The notes below the pieces were generated by a model. It saw only the letters and a list, made by a program, of their open reading frames with translations, had not been told where the DNA came from and did no database searches. A program made the position numbers and the translations under genes. 61,456 nt of DNA from Arcicella aurantiaca (GTDB lineage Bacteria; Bacteroidota; Bacteroidia; Cytophagales; Spirosomataceae): positions 1 to 61,456 of the forward strand of contig NZ_QGGO01000033.1 in NCBI RefSeq assembly GCF_003148625.1, written 5' to 3'. Positions 35,663-45,310 of this stretch are shown piece by piece; within the stretch, counting starts at the first letter, position 1, and each line of letters starts with the position of its first letter.

Positions 35663-36907
35663 ATGAAGTTGTCCCTCAAATCAGTGGCTGTAATTTTAGC
35701 AGGACTTGCCTTAGTAAGTTCATGTAAATCTAAAAAGCCGAGTAGCGTAAAAATGAGCAAAAACAGTACAGCTACTGGTATTGCTTACAATAAAAAAGGA
35801 GGTTTTCAAATTGATAAGTCTTTCAAAGGTCAACCAACAGGTCCAAACTTAGTATTCGTTGAAGGCGGTCGCTTTACAATGGGTGCTTTGGAAGAAGATG
35901 TGGTTAATACAAGAGATAACTTAGAAAGAACAGTTTCCGTACAGTCTTTTTATATGGATGAAACCGAAATCGGTAACGTTCACTATCTTGAATATTTGAA
36001 TGCTATTCAAAAAGATTCTTCTCAAGAATTCTATGAATCAGCTCTTCCTGATACTTTAGTTTGGAAAAATGAATTAGCTTTTAACGATTCTTACGTTGAG
36101 CAATATTTACGTTACCCAGGTTTCCGTATGTATCCAGTAGTGGGTGTATCTTGGACTCAAGCTTCTGATTATTGTAACTGGCGTACTGCGGCAGTAAACA
36201 ATGACATTGCCATGAAAAGCCAAAAAGGAAGCAAAAAAGGTGGAAAAACTACCAAAACAAAAGGAAAAGCCGAGTCTAAAGCGGCTCCTGCGTTTACTTC
36301 TGGACAACGTTTACAGATTGAATCAGGAAAAGTTCTTCCTGCTTACCGTCTTCCAACAGAAGCTGAATGGGAATATGCAGCTAAAGCGATGATTGGAACT
36401 CAGTATGAAGATGAAAACCAAACCAATCAAAGAATTTATCCTTGGGATGGTCCAAATATGCGTTCGGCTCGTGGTAAGAAAAAAGGAACTATGTTAGCTA
36501 ACTTTAAGCGTGGACGTGGTGACTATGCGGGTATTGCAGGGAAGTCAAATGACGGTGCAATTATCACAAATGAAATCTATTCTTATCCTGCCAACGACTT
36601 CGGTTTATACCAAATGGCGGGTAACGTAAACGAATGGGTTTATGACTTATATCGTCCGTTATCTTACGAAGATTTCAACGACTTGAACCCAATTCGTAGA
36701 AGCGATTATTTGGATAACGCTAAGAATTATGATAAGAAAAATGACAACTCTTTAGTAGATAATCATTCAAGAGTTTATAAAGGTGGTTCATGGGCAGACG
36801 TAGCTTATTGGTTAGCTCCAGGAACTCGTCGTTTTATCGACCAAGATTCAGCAACATCAACTATCGGTTTCCGTTGTGCAATGATTAGAGCTGGTACTAA
36901 TAAATAG
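35663..36907 (+). CDS. gldJ: Gliding motility lipoprotein GldJ-like (SUMF1/FGE fold)
   Basis: 414 residues. Lipoprotein signal with LVSSC (Cys21 lipidated). After a short Lys/Ser-rich stretch comes GPNLVFVEGGRFTMGALEEDV, the FGE/SUMF1-type domain as in GldJ and GldK, with ALPDTLVWKNELAFND, YPVVGVSWTQASDYCNWRTA and GNVNEWVYDLYRP plus a final IGFRCAM. A basic insert (KSQKGSKKGGKTTKTKGKAE, ~190-210) interrupts the domain. GldJ stabilises the type IX secretion/gliding apparatus. GldJ rather than GldK is favoured from the ALPDTLVW segment. A strong terminator follows. Confidence 0.85.
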   Translation: MKLSLKSVAVILAGLALVSSCKSKKPSSVKMSKNSTATGIAYNKKGGFQIDKSFKGQPTGPNLVFVEGGRFTMGALEEDVVNTRDNLERTVSVQSFYMDETEIGNVHYLEYLNAIQKDSSQEFYESALPDTLVWKNELAFNDSYVEQYLRYPGFRMYPVVGVSWTQASDYCNWRTAAVNNDIAMKSQKGSKKGGKTTKTKGKAESKAAPAFTSGQRLQIESGKVLPAYRLPTEAEWEYAAKAMIGTQYEDENQTNQRIYPWDGPNMRSARGKKKGTMLANFKRGRGDYAGIAGKSNDGAIITNEIYSYPANDFGLYQMAGNVNEWVYDLYRPLSYEDFNDLNPIRRSDYLDNAKNYDKKNDNSLVDNHSRVYKGGSWADVAYWLAPGTRRFIDQDSATSTIGFRCAMIRAGTNK

Positions 36908-36920
36908 TATTCTTCTTTTA

Positions 36921-36961
36921 AAAAGAGCCGTAAGAAATTAAAATCTTACGGCTCTTTTTTT
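36921..36961. terminator. Bidirectional terminator between gldJ and comF-like gene
   Basis: 15-bp perfect stem (AAAAGAGCCGTAAGA with inverse at 36944-36958), T-run to the right and A-run to the left, between convergent genes. Confidence 0.9.
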
Positions 36962-36963
36962 GT

Positions 36964-37644
36964 TTATAAGGCAGTGGCAATTGCCATGATTGAAATATCT
37001 TTTACACCAACTTCATTCAGTGCCATCACACAAGATTCAAGTGTTGCTCCTGTGGTAAGTGTATCATCAACCACAACTATTTTTCTTATATTAAGACCTT
37101 CTAATTTCTCCACAAAAAATACATCTTGCATATTTTGGAAACGCTCTATTCTTGACTTTTTGATTTGAGTTTCTGTTTCTACGCCTCTTTTCAAAATATC
37201 ACTTCTCCATTCTATCCCAAGACTCTCTGCTAAGCCTTTTGCAAATGAATCCGATTGGTTATATCCTCGAATGAGCAATCGGTTCTTGTGTAATGGAACA
37301 GGCAAAACAAGGTCAAATTCACCAGAAAAGCCATTTTCTTTCAAATCTGCTCCATACCATCGCCCTAACATCTCTCCAATTTCTTGATTGCCTTTATATT
37401 TCAAGGCGTGCATCATATTTTGTACTTTTCCACCTTTAATGAATTTCAAATACGACAATGAATATTTTAAATTAACTCTTCCTGCAAACTTATTAATCAG
37501 TTGTTGGTCTGGTAAAATATGCGAGTTTGTCTTGGGTAATTCAAAGCGACAATCTGTACAAATTTGATTTTCGTTAAGTTCTAAAGGTAGTTCACAACCC
37601 ACACAAATACGTGGAAAGATGAGGTCAATAAAAGCGTGTAGCAT
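36964..37644 (-). CDS. ComF family phosphoribosyltransferase-like protein
   Basis: 226 residues. An N-terminal double zinc knuckle (CVGCELPLELNENQICTDC) precedes a PRTase domain with VLPVPLHKNRLLIRGYNQSD and the PRPP loop VVVDDTLTTGATLES. Family members act in competence-type DNA handling in other bacteria; the role in this phylum is not defined. Confidence 0.92.
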   Translation of the reverse strand: MLHAFIDLIFPRICVGCELPLELNENQICTDCRFELPKTNSHILPDQQLINKFAGRVNLKYSLSYLKFIKGGKVQNMMHALKYKGNQEIGEMLGRWYGADLKENGFSGEFDLVLPVPLHKNRLLIRGYNQSDSFAKGLAESLGIEWRSDILKRGVETETQIKKSRIERFQNMQDVFFVEKLEGLNIRKIVVVDDTLTTGATLESCVMALNEVGVKDISIMAIATAL

Positions 37645-37813
37645 CTGTTTATATGGTTTATTTTTCTGAAATCATTTTGACAAAACTCCTCGAAAAATTT
37701 TGTTTCGGCGATAATGATTAACTTTGTAAAACTGGTAAATTATTTTGAATGTTTATCTGTAAAAATACTAAAAATTATCAACTTGTATTCACACAAAATC
37801 AACAAATAAATCT

Positions 37814-38155
37814 ATGAGTTTAGTTACTGAATTTAATGATTATCGTGGCAAAATGAATGAAAAAATCATGGCTTCGGATAATAAAGTTATCAAAAGAATT
37901 TTCAATCTTGACACCAATACATACGCAGAAGGAGCGTTATCTGAGAAGACAAAAGAGATGATGGGTTTGGCTTGTTCGATGGTTTTGCGATGCGATGACT
38001 GTGTAAAATATCATTTAGGAAAATGTCATGAATTAGGTGTAAAATCAGAAGAAATTCAAGAGATTTTTTCAGTAGCAACTTTGATTGGTGGAACAATTGT
38101 AATCCCACATTTACGTCGTGCTACCGAGTATTGGGAAGAGTTAATAAATGAGTAA
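37814..38155 (+). CDS. AhpD/carboxymuconolactone decarboxylase-like protein
   Basis: 113 residues, the family's usual length. The core has LSEKTKEMMGLACSMVLRCDDCVKYH, with a CDDC redox-like pair and following His, then IGGTIVIPH. Members are peroxidase-linked disulfide reductases or decarboxylases. The Cys pair favours a redox role. The next gene is 84 bp downstream on the same strand. Confidence 0.87.
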   Translation: MSLVTEFNDYRGKMNEKIMASDNKVIKRIFNLDTNTYAEGALSEKTKEMMGLACSMVLRCDDCVKYHLGKCHELGVKSEEIQEIFSVATLIGGTIVIPHLRRATEYWEELINE

Positions 38156-38239
38156 TTGAGCGAATGACAGATTGAGTGATTTTGGAATAAAATTCATTTT
38201 CATGATTCTTTCAATCTGTCATTTATAATTAAAACTTAC

Positions 38240-38581
38240 ATGGAAAATTTAGCCCAAGAATGGGAATTATTATTAGATAAATTAGAACAAGCTCTCGGAA
38301 AACGCCCTGCTGATTTGAATGCAGTTTTGTTTCTTATGGGTGTGCAAGAATTGGGAAAAGGGCATCAATTTTTCACCAAAGAACAAAAACAAGACTTGAT
38401 GCACATTGCTATTTGTAAAGCATTAAGTTATTCGGGTATTTATGAACTCGAAGGAGTTGACCAAGATGGTTGGCCACATTGGAAATTGGTTCAACAATTA
38501 CCATTTGTTAATGTTATCGAACAAGAGAAACTAATTAAGACTCATGTTATTGAGTATTTTGAAAAAGAAGTGTTTGTTTAA
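38240..38581 (+). CDS. Conserved hypothetical protein
   Basis: 113 residues, soluble, mostly helical. Recognisable blocks are RPADLNAVLFLMGVQELGKG, FTKEQKQDLMHIAICKAL and GWPHWKLVQQLP. It looks like a small protein conserved in Bacteroidota, often near repair or redox genes; no function known to me. Confidence 0.72.
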   Translation: MENLAQEWELLLDKLEQALGKRPADLNAVLFLMGVQELGKGHQFFTKEQKQDLMHIAICKALSYSGIYELEGVDQDGWPHWKLVQQLPFVNVIEQEKLIKTHVIEYFEKEVFV

Positions 38582-38585
38582 TTGG

Positions 38586-38633
38586 TAGAACAGTTTTCTA
38601 AACTGTCAAATAATCTAACAGGTAAATCCTGTT
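38586..38633. repeat. Two adjacent short hairpins
   Basis: ACAGTTT-TCT-AAACTGT (38590-38606) and AACAGG-TAAAT-CCTGTT (38617-38633). Shares TAGAACAG/CCTGTTCT wording with the hairpin at 26403. Confidence 0.55.
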
Positions 38634-38640
38634 CTCATTC

Positions 38641-39402
38641 ATGAAAATTTTAACTTATAATGTCAACGGGATTCGTTCGGCATTGACCAAAGGTTTTGCA
38701 GATTGGTTGAAAGCTACCAATGCTGATATGATTTGTCTTCAAGAAGTAAAGGCGGAGGAACATCAAATTGATAAGGCAATTTTTGAAGAAATGGGCTACC
38801 AAGTCTATTGGCATCATGCTGAAAAGAAAGGATATTCGGGCGTAGCAATTCTTACAAAAATCACACCTAAAAATATAGTTCATGGTTGTGGTATTGAAAT
38901 TTACGACCGAGAGGGTAGAGTGTTACGTACAGATTTTGAAGATTTTTCGTTAATGTCAGTATATATGCCTTCGGGGTCGAGCGGGGATGAACGTCAGGGT
39001 TTCAAGATGCAATGGCTTACTGATTTTTATGAGTATATTCATGAACTAAAGAAGACTGTTCCGAATCTTATTATTTCGGGCGATTATAATATTTGTCACC
39101 ACCCGATTGATATTCACAATCCAAAATCAAATGCTAATAGTTCGGGTTTCCTTCCAGAAGAAAGAGCTTGGGTTGGTAGTTTTTTGGAAAACGGATTTAT
39201 TGATACTTTTCGTCACTTCAATCAAGAACCTCATCATTATACATGGTGGAGTTATCGAGCAGGAGCGAGAACAAAAAACTTAGGTTGGCGTATCGACTAT
39301 CATTGTGCAACAGAACCTATGCGTGAACGTTTGGTTCGTTCGGCAATACTTTCAGAAGCCAAACACTCTGACCATTGTCCTGTTTTATTGGAAATCAACT
39401 AA
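38641..39402 (+). CDS. xth: Exodeoxyribonuclease III (AP endonuclease family)
   Basis: 253 residues. Family motifs: LTYNVNGIRSAL, ICLQEVKAEE (catalytic Glu), SVYMPSG, ISGDYNICHHPIDIHNPKSN (Asp/Asn), GWRIDYH and HSDHCPVLLEI (final Asp-His). It removes abasic sites and 3'-blocking groups in base-excision repair. The Uma2 gene begins 5 bp after its stop. Confidence 0.96.
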   Translation: MKILTYNVNGIRSALTKGFADWLKATNADMICLQEVKAEEHQIDKAIFEEMGYQVYWHHAEKKGYSGVAILTKITPKNIVHGCGIEIYDREGRVLRTDFEDFSLMSVYMPSGSSGDERQGFKMQWLTDFYEYIHELKKTVPNLIISGDYNICHHPIDIHNPKSNANSSGFLPEERAWVGSFLENGFIDTFRHFNQEPHHYTWWSYRAGARTKNLGWRIDYHCATEPMRERLVRSAILSEAKHSDHCPVLLEIN

Positions 39403-39406
39403 TAAT

Positions 39407-40006
39407 ATGATAACAAATATTAATCAATTAGACTTAAACAAGAAATATTCTTACGCTGATTATTTAACGTGGAAGTTTCAAGATTTTGTGGAAATAATTA
39501 AGGGGAAAATCTATAAAATGTCTCCTGCTCCGCTACGTTATCATCAGCAAATATCTGTCAGAATTACCTCAGATATTGACCATTACCTCAGAAGAAAATC
39601 ATGCAAAGTATATTCTGCTCCTTTTGATGTAAGACTACCGATGAATGGCGAAGAAGGAGAAGATGCCATTTATACCGTTGTTCAACCAGATATTTGCGTT
39701 ATTTGCGACCCCAAAAAGTTAGATGATAGAGGTTGTATTGGAGCTCCAGATATGGTTGTCGAGATTATTTCACCTTCTACCGCTAAAAAAGACCTCAATG
39801 AAAAGTTAGATTTATACGAAAGTTCAGGAGTTCGAGAATATTGGATAGTTTTTCCGAAAGAAAGATTCATTATGGTACACCTTTTGAATGATAACGGTAT
39901 ATACGATTTGATTGGAAGTTTTGAACCAAATGCAGAAACACCAACTATTAAAGTCAACATTTTCCCTGATTTAGAAATAATAATGGAAGACATTTTTTCA
40001 ATTTAA
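39407..40006 (+). CDS. Uma2 family (DUF820) endonuclease-like protein
   Basis: 199 residues from ATG 39407. Restriction-fold Uma2 pattern: SYADYLTWK, VEIIKGKIYKMSPAP, HQQISVRI, then VQPDICVICD (Asp95) and APDMVVEIISPSTAKKDLNEKLDLYESSGVREYWIVFP. Upstream in-frame codons to 39305 overlap xth and are rejected. These families are abundant in cyanobacteria and in some Bacteroidota; targets are unknown. Confidence 0.9.
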   Translation: MITNINQLDLNKKYSYADYLTWKFQDFVEIIKGKIYKMSPAPLRYHQQISVRITSDIDHYLRRKSCKVYSAPFDVRLPMNGEEGEDAIYTVVQPDICVICDPKKLDDRGCIGAPDMVVEIISPSTAKKDLNEKLDLYESSGVREYWIVFPKERFIMVHLLNDNGIYDLIGSFEPNAETPTIKVNIFPDLEIIMEDIFSI

Positions 40007-40042
40007 TCCTGTCTAAATTGGAAGTTTAAATTTTAGATAACT

Positions 40043-43000
40043 ATGACAAACTCACCCATTGCTACGCTCTTGATGCGTATTGAGGAATACAAACGGAAGT
40101 ATTATCTCAATAGGCTCATTAAAGGTTCTATTTTTTCAGCGGCGGTTATCCTGTCCGCTTTTTTGGTTTTTAATACCCTCGAATACTTTGGGCATTTTGG
40201 CACTACTTTCCGAACGATTCTCTTCTTTTCGTTCTTAGGTGCGTTCCTGACTTCCATCATTTTTTGGGTTGTTAAACCATTAATGTTTTTGTATGGTGAA
40301 CAAAAACCTTTATCAAATGAATTGGCTGCTGACCAAATTGGCAAGTTTTTTCCTGAAGTGGGAGACAAATTGGTGAATACGCTCCAGCTTACTAAGACGC
40401 TCGACAAAAATCAAAATGAATTGCTTTTGGCTTCCATCAAACAGAAGTCGGAACAATTGGGATATTTGAAATTTGCCGATGCTATCAAAATCAATGAAAA
40501 CCGTAAGTATCTCAAATTTGCAGCTCTTCCTGCGGGAGCAATTGCTTTGATTTTGATGTTATATCCAGCATTCTTCTCAAAAAGTACAGAACGCATTGTA
40601 AATTTCAAAAATGAGTATCAAGAAGAAGCTCCTTTTTCGTTTGTTTTAGAAAACAAAAAAATGCAAGCCTTTAAGAATGAAGACTTTACGGTCAATCTTT
40701 CACTTCAAGGTAATACAATTCCAGAATCTGTTTATCTAATTCATAACGATAGAAAACTCAAAATGGAGTCTTCCGATAAACGTCATTATACTTATACTTT
40801 TTCAAAAGTTCAACAAAGTTTTGACTTCAAGTTTGAGGCAGCAGGCTTTAAATCAGGCGAATACGATGTTGAAATTGTTAATCGTCCAAGTTTAGCATTC
40901 TTTGATGTTAACTTAACCTATCCTTCTTATTTAAACAAACCCAACGAATCTATGAAAAACGTTGGTAATTTGACTGTTCCAGAAGGTACTCACATCGAGT
41001 GGGATTTCAATGTTACTGATACAGATTCTATTTTGATGGTTTTTGAAGGTGACGGAAAACGTTATTATGCTGAGAAAAAGCTTTTAGGCGGCGGTTTTGA
41101 TTTATCGAAACGTGTTAAAGTTTCGGGAACATATAAAGTGTATTTGAAAAATCAATATGCTTCAAATGCTGAAGGCGTAAGTTTCTTCTTAAATGTTGTC
41201 CCAGATAAATATCCACAATTGAGTTTGGAACAATATAAAGATTCTACTCTTTACAACTTTATGGTTTTGGGTGGAAATATTGCTGATGATTATGGCATTA
41301 GTAAATTAGCTATTTTCTACAAAGTGCTTCGTGATGGAAAACCTTCAACTCAAAATTATGCCAGCCTTAATTTACCAATTAACGCAAATCAAACGATTCA
41401 GAGTTTTTATAAACAATGGAATTTGGATAGTTTAAAATTGAGTCCTGCCGATAAACTTGAGTATTTTATCCAAGTTTGGGATAATGACGGCGTAAATGGT
41501 GCAAAATCAACTCGTTCGCAAGTAATGAATTATGCAGTGCCAGACAAAAGGTCGATTGATAAAGAAATTGATAACTCAATTGATAAGACTGAAGCTCAAT
41601 TAGAAAAAACACTTGATAAAGCTCAAAAGCTTAGAAAGGAAATCGCTGCTTTAGAAAATCGTTTGAAAAATAAGAAAGAACTTGATTTTCAAGATAAAAA
41701 ATTAGCGGAAGAACTTATCAAGAAGAAAGAAGAGTTAATGAATGAAATCAAAAACTTGCAAGAACAAAACCAAAATCTGAACGAAAAACAGCAACGCTTT
41801 AATGAGCAAAAGCCTGAAAATCAACAGAAAATGGAAGCTTTGCAAAAAATGATGAATGAGTTGATGGACCCAGAAACTCAGAAAATGTACGAAGAATTGA
41901 AAAAGATGCTCGAACAAAATCCAGAAGACAATAAGATGTTGGAGCAAATGGAACGTTTGAAAAATAAAGAACGGAATGCAGAGAAAGAATTAGAGCGAAT
42001 GAAAGACCTTTTCAAGAAATTACAACTTGACCAAAAAATGGACAAAGCTGTGAAAGACCTTGAAAATCAGGCAGAAAAAGAGGAAAAATTAGCCGAAAAG
42101 AACGAAGAACTCGAAAAGAAAGCTGATAATTCACCAGAAAAACAAAAAGAAACTGATGCTGCCAAAAAAGAACAAGAAAAGCTAAGTAAAGAATTTGAGG
42201 ACATCAAGAAAGATTTGAAGGAAGCTGAAAAAATGAATGAGGAAATGAAGAATTCGGACAAGATGGATATGGATAAAGAACAGCAAGAGGATATTTCTGA
42301 TGACCAAAAGGATTCAGAAAAGCAAATGGATAAAGGCGACAATAAAAGTGCTGCTGAAAAACAGAAACGTGCTGCCAAAAAAATGCGAAATCTTGCCCAA
42401 AAGTTAGCTCAAGCCAAACAACAGCAAGAAATGAAGCAAAATGAGGAGAATATGGATGATTTGAGAGATATTCTTGACAATTTAGTAACGTTATCGTTTG
42501 ACCAAGAGAAACTTATGAAGGATTTCAGAGGTATTAATCCATCAGACCCTCGATTTGTTAAATTGTCTCAAGACCAGCTAAAACTTCAAGATGATGCCAA
42601 AGTAATTGAAGATAGTCTTTACACACTTTCTAAACGTGTTCTTCAGATTGAAACATTTGTAACCCGTGAAATGAATAATATGAAAGGCTACATGGGTGAT
42701 GCCGTAAGATTAATAAAAGAACGTAAATTATCAATGACTACTGCCAAACAACAATTTGCCATGACTTCAATGAATAATTTAGCTCTTTTATTATCAGATG
42801 TTTTGAAACAAATGCAACAAAACCAGCAAATGATGATGCAAGGTTCTGGAAGTGGAAAAGGAAAAAGCAAAGGGAAACAAAAAAGCATGGGAGAAACGCA
42901 AAAAGAGTTGAATCAACAAATGCAACAATCTATGCAAAAGGGCTCAAAAGGGCAGGGGGGCGTTTCTGAGCAGTTGGCAAAGATGGCTCGTGAACAATCT

Positions 43001-43393
43001 CAACTCAGAAAAATGCTTCAACAATTCTTAGATAGTAGCAAAGGAACTGAAAAAGGAAGAAAACTCGGCGATGAAATAAAAGATATGATGAAGAAAATGG
43101 AAGAAACCGAAACAGATTTAGTCAATAAACGTCTCGACCAAAATCTTATTAAACGTCAACAAGAGCTTTTAACTCGACTTTTAGAATCGGAAAAGGCAAT
43201 GAAAGAACAAGAAGAAGACCAAAAACGTAAAGCAGAAACTGCTCGTCAGAATTTTGAAAGAAAAGCCCCACCACAATTCCAACAATATGTAAAGGATAAA
43301 CAAAAGCAGACGGAACTTTTAAGAACCGTTCCGCCAAATTTAAACCCTTATTACAAACGTCAAGTTGATAACTACTTCAAACAGATTAATTAG
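40043..43393 (+). CDS. Large DUF4175 membrane protein with coiled coil
   Basis: 1,116 residues. Two or three N-terminal membrane spans (~30-52, 60-80 and 145-165) precede a periplasmic beta-rich part (~180-490). A very long Lys/Glu/Gln/Met-rich coiled-coil region (~510-800) follows, then a Gly/Ser/Lys-rich low-complexity stretch (GSGSGKGKSKGKQKSMG, ~935) and more coiled coil, ending in NPYYKRQVDNYFKQI. DUF4175 proteins are conserved in Bacteroidota with no assigned function. A structural or scaffolding role in the envelope is plausible. Confidence 0.85.
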   Translation: MTNSPIATLLMRIEEYKRKYYLNRLIKGSIFSAAVILSAFLVFNTLEYFGHFGTTFRTILFFSFLGAFLTSIIFWVVKPLMFLYGEQKPLSNELAADQIGKFFPEVGDKLVNTLQLTKTLDKNQNELLLASIKQKSEQLGYLKFADAIKINENRKYLKFAALPAGAIALILMLYPAFFSKSTERIVNFKNEYQEEAPFSFVLENKKMQAFKNEDFTVNLSLQGNTIPESVYLIHNDRKLKMESSDKRHYTYTFSKVQQSFDFKFEAAGFKSGEYDVEIVNRPSLAFFDVNLTYPSYLNKPNESMKNVGNLTVPEGTHIEWDFNVTDTDSILMVFEGDGKRYYAEKKLLGGGFDLSKRVKVSGTYKVYLKNQYASNAEGVSFFLNVVPDKYPQLSLEQYKDSTLYNFMVLGGNIADDYGISKLAIFYKVLRDGKPSTQNYASLNLPINANQTIQSFYKQWNLDSLKLSPADKLEYFIQVWDNDGVNGAKSTRSQVMNYAVPDKRSIDKEIDNSIDKTEAQLEKTLDKAQKLRKEIAALENRLKNKKELDFQDKKLAEELIKKKEELMNEIKNLQEQNQNLNEKQQRFNEQKPENQQKMEALQKMMNELMDPETQKMYEELKKMLEQNPEDNKMLEQMERLKNKERNAEKELERMKDLFKKLQLDQKMDKAVKDLENQAEKEEKLAEKNEELEKKADNSPEKQKETDAAKKEQEKLSKEFEDIKKDLKEAEKMNEEMKNSDKMDMDKEQQEDISDDQKDSEKQMDKGDNKSAAEKQKRAAKKMRNLAQKLAQAKQQQEMKQNEENMDDLRDILDNLVTLSFDQEKLMKDFRGINPSDPRFVKLSQDQLKLQDDAKVIEDSLYTLSKRVLQIETFVTREMNNMKGYMGDAVRLIKERKLSMTTAKQQFAMTSMNNLALLLSDVLKQMQQNQQMMMQGSGSGKGKSKGKQKSMGETQKELNQQMQQSMQKGSKGQGGVSEQLAKMAREQSQLRKMLQQFLDSSKGTEKGRKLGDEIKDMMKKMEETETDLVNKRLDQNLIKRQQELLTRLLESEKAMKEQEEDQKRKAETARQNFERKAPPQFQQYVKDKQKQTELLRTVPPNLNPYYKRQVDNYFKQIN

Positions 43394-43400
43394 ACAAATA

Positions 43401-43431
43401 AAAAGCCTCAGAATTTGATTCTGAGGCTTTT
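43401..43431. terminator. Bidirectional terminator between DUF4175 and OmpA genes
   Basis: 14-bp perfect stem AAAAGCCTCAGAAT with inverse at 43418-43431 around TTG, between convergent genes. Confidence 0.9.
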
Positions 43432-43446
43432 TATTTGATATCCTTA

Positions 43447-44733
43447 CTATCCAATTCCTTTTATAATTTTAAACTCAACACGTCGATTTATTTCACGTTC
43501 TTTTTCGCTTCCTGAGCGTTTCAACGGCTTTGAGCTTCCCAATCCCTTCGTTTGTATTCTTCGTCCGTCTATGCCCTTATTTACGAGGTATTTCTTGCAT
43601 GAATTAACTCGTTCCAAAGAAAGCTTTATATTCTCAACAGCATCACCTGTAATGTCTGTATGCCCTTCCAATAGAATTTCTACTTGTGGATATTTCCTTA
43701 ACTGTCTTACTAACTTATTCAATTCATCAAATGACTCAGGCATTAATTCTGATTCTCCCAATTGAAAGAGAATATTTTTAAGTCTAATACTCTCATTAAT
43801 ATTTGTACTCGCCGTAATCAATTCATCTTTATCATCTTCCACTACCTTTTCTTCTTTTTTGATAAAATTATTACAACCTGCCAAATCTGTCAATATACCC
43901 AATTTGACCGTATCAATTTTCATTACGCTAAAAGTATCTTCTTTTTTACTTGAATAGTAGGAGATACCGTCTCTTCTTAATATCAAAGTCATTAACGCTC
44001 CATTTGTATTTGTGTATTCTAAAATATCATTTGAAGGGTTAATTTCAGTAAGTGAATTTATCGTTTCAGTTTTAGATACCGTAAATCTTTCTCCTAATGG
44101 AATATACCACAAATGATTTCCTTTGTTTTCTTTTACGACTAATTCATCTTTTTGATTAATAAAAAAGTTGCATCCCGCCGAACAGTTTTCTTTTCTCCAT
44201 CCATTCACACTTATATTATCTGACCACATTATGTCTGGTTCGCCTTTTCTAATATCTATTCTAACTAAGTTTTCCATAGTTGTTGTAATAAAATATAATT
44301 TTCCTTTCGAATCCACAGCACCCGAAATCCAACCTCCATCACTATGCGAAGGTAAACTCCATTTAGTTATATTCCCTTGATTAGATTTAGGATTATACTC
44401 ATACAATGGGGTTTTTCCTTGTTCATCCGCCTTCACGGCATAAATTTTATTATTGACACCTTTTGCTAAAGCATTGCTTTTAAAAGGAAAAACATTTATT
44501 AACTGTTTTATTTTCCTTTCGCTTTTTTCAATACTTTCTACTTCAATTATATTTCCGCTGTAAGTAAGACCATAAATTTTGTCATCACAATTGTTGGGAA
44601 TACCCGTATTTTCATATCTATCTCCCTTTTGCCTCAAACCATCTCGTTGCTGAGCAATTATAGGTAAACATTCTAATATTAAAAATGATACCCCTAAATA
44701 GAATAAATACTTGGGCGGTCTTATAATTTTCAT
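43447..44733 (-). CDS. OmpA-family protein with N-terminal propeller-like domain
   Basis: 428 residues. The N-terminal hydrophobic segment (~8-27) serves as signal. Residues ~45-290 show repeated WYI/LYFIT-type strands (DDKIYGLTYSGN, NKIYAVKADEQGK, GKLYFITTTMENLVRID) consistent with a beta propeller. The C-terminal OmpA domain (~315-425) has NILFQLGESELMPESFDEL, LEGHTDITGDA and INRRVEFKI and should bind peptidoglycan. Second OmpA-propeller protein of the window, not closely similar to that at 27454. Confidence 0.85.
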   Translation of the reverse strand: MKIIRPPKYLFYLGVSFLILECLPIIAQQRDGLRQKGDRYENTGIPNNCDDKIYGLTYSGNIIEVESIEKSERKIKQLINVFPFKSNALAKGVNNKIYAVKADEQGKTPLYEYNPKSNQGNITKWSLPSHSDGGWISGAVDSKGKLYFITTTMENLVRIDIRKGEPDIMWSDNISVNGWRKENCSAGCNFFINQKDELVVKENKGNHLWYIPLGERFTVSKTETINSLTEINPSNDILEYTNTNGALMTLILRRDGISYYSSKKEDTFSVMKIDTVKLGILTDLAGCNNFIKKEEKVVEDDKDELITASTNINESIRLKNILFQLGESELMPESFDELNKLVRQLRKYPQVEILLEGHTDITGDAVENIKLSLERVNSCKKYLVNKGIDGRRIQTKGLGSSKPLKRSGSEKEREINRRVEFKIIKGIG

Positions 44734-44839
44734 TTCTCTTTTGGTTATTTTTAATCTACTAAACTCTTGATTTTCACTTAGTAATCTTTTGTGTCGTATC
44801 TTTGTATTGTTTTAGATTATTTACCAATAACAATACCAA

Positions 44840-45253
44840 ATGATTATTTTTTTTAACGAAGATATTACTTTTAAATTTCAAGGCAAGAATCTATTCAAAG
44901 CTTGGCTGAAAAAAGTAGCTGAAAAAGAGGGCTTTAAGGTCAAAAACCTAAACTATATCTTTTGCTCTGACGAGTATCTCCATAAGATTAATGTAGAGTA
45001 TCTCGACCACGACACTTACACTGATATTATAACTTTCGACAACTCTGAAGATGAGACTACCATCGAGGGTGATATTTTCATTAGTATTGATAGAGTAAAA
45101 GAGAACTCTCAAACGCTCAATACTGTTTTTGAAGATGAGTTAAAGCGAGTTATCGTTCATGGTCTTCTTCATTTATGCGGATACGATGACCATTCTCCAG
45201 AAGACAAGGCTGAAATGAGACGTTTAGAGAGTGAGTATATTGTTTTATTATAA
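44840..45253 (+). CDS. ybeY: rRNA maturation RNase YbeY
   Basis: 137 residues. The metal-binding motif is HGLLHLCGYDDH (His107, His111 and a third ligand at Asp117/His118, where the E. coli protein has His). TDIITFD precedes it. YbeY acts in 16S rRNA 3'-end maturation and ribosome quality control. The stop is followed within 20 bp by the parS pair. Confidence 0.93.
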   Translation: MIIFFNEDITFKFQGKNLFKAWLKKVAEKEGFKVKNLNYIFCSDEYLHKINVEYLDHDTYTDIITFDNSEDETTIEGDIFISIDRVKENSQTLNTVFEDELKRVIVHGLLHLCGYDDHSPEDKAEMRRLESEYIVLL

Positions 45254-45270
45254 TCAAATTTCACACAAAC

Positions 45271-45284
45271 GTTTCACGTGAAAC
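45271..45284. other. parS-like centromere site 1
   Basis: GTTTCACGTGAAAC, a perfect 14-bp palindrome equal to the core of the bacterial parS consensus (TGTTTCACGTGAAACA). ParB binding is expected from the match. The flanking bases are C and G. Confidence 0.82.
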
Positions 45285-45310
45285 GACACATTCGACAAAA
45301 TAGAAAATTA

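Noticed and set aside
39305-39406. Upstream extension of the Uma2 gene
   Set aside because: It overlaps the end of xth in another frame; the ATG at 39407 gives a normal Uma2 start.
42067-42378. Long antisense Ser/Phe-rich frame within the DUF4175 gene
   Set aside because: It is the mirror of a Lys/Glu-rich coiled coil, a known cause of spurious antisense frames.
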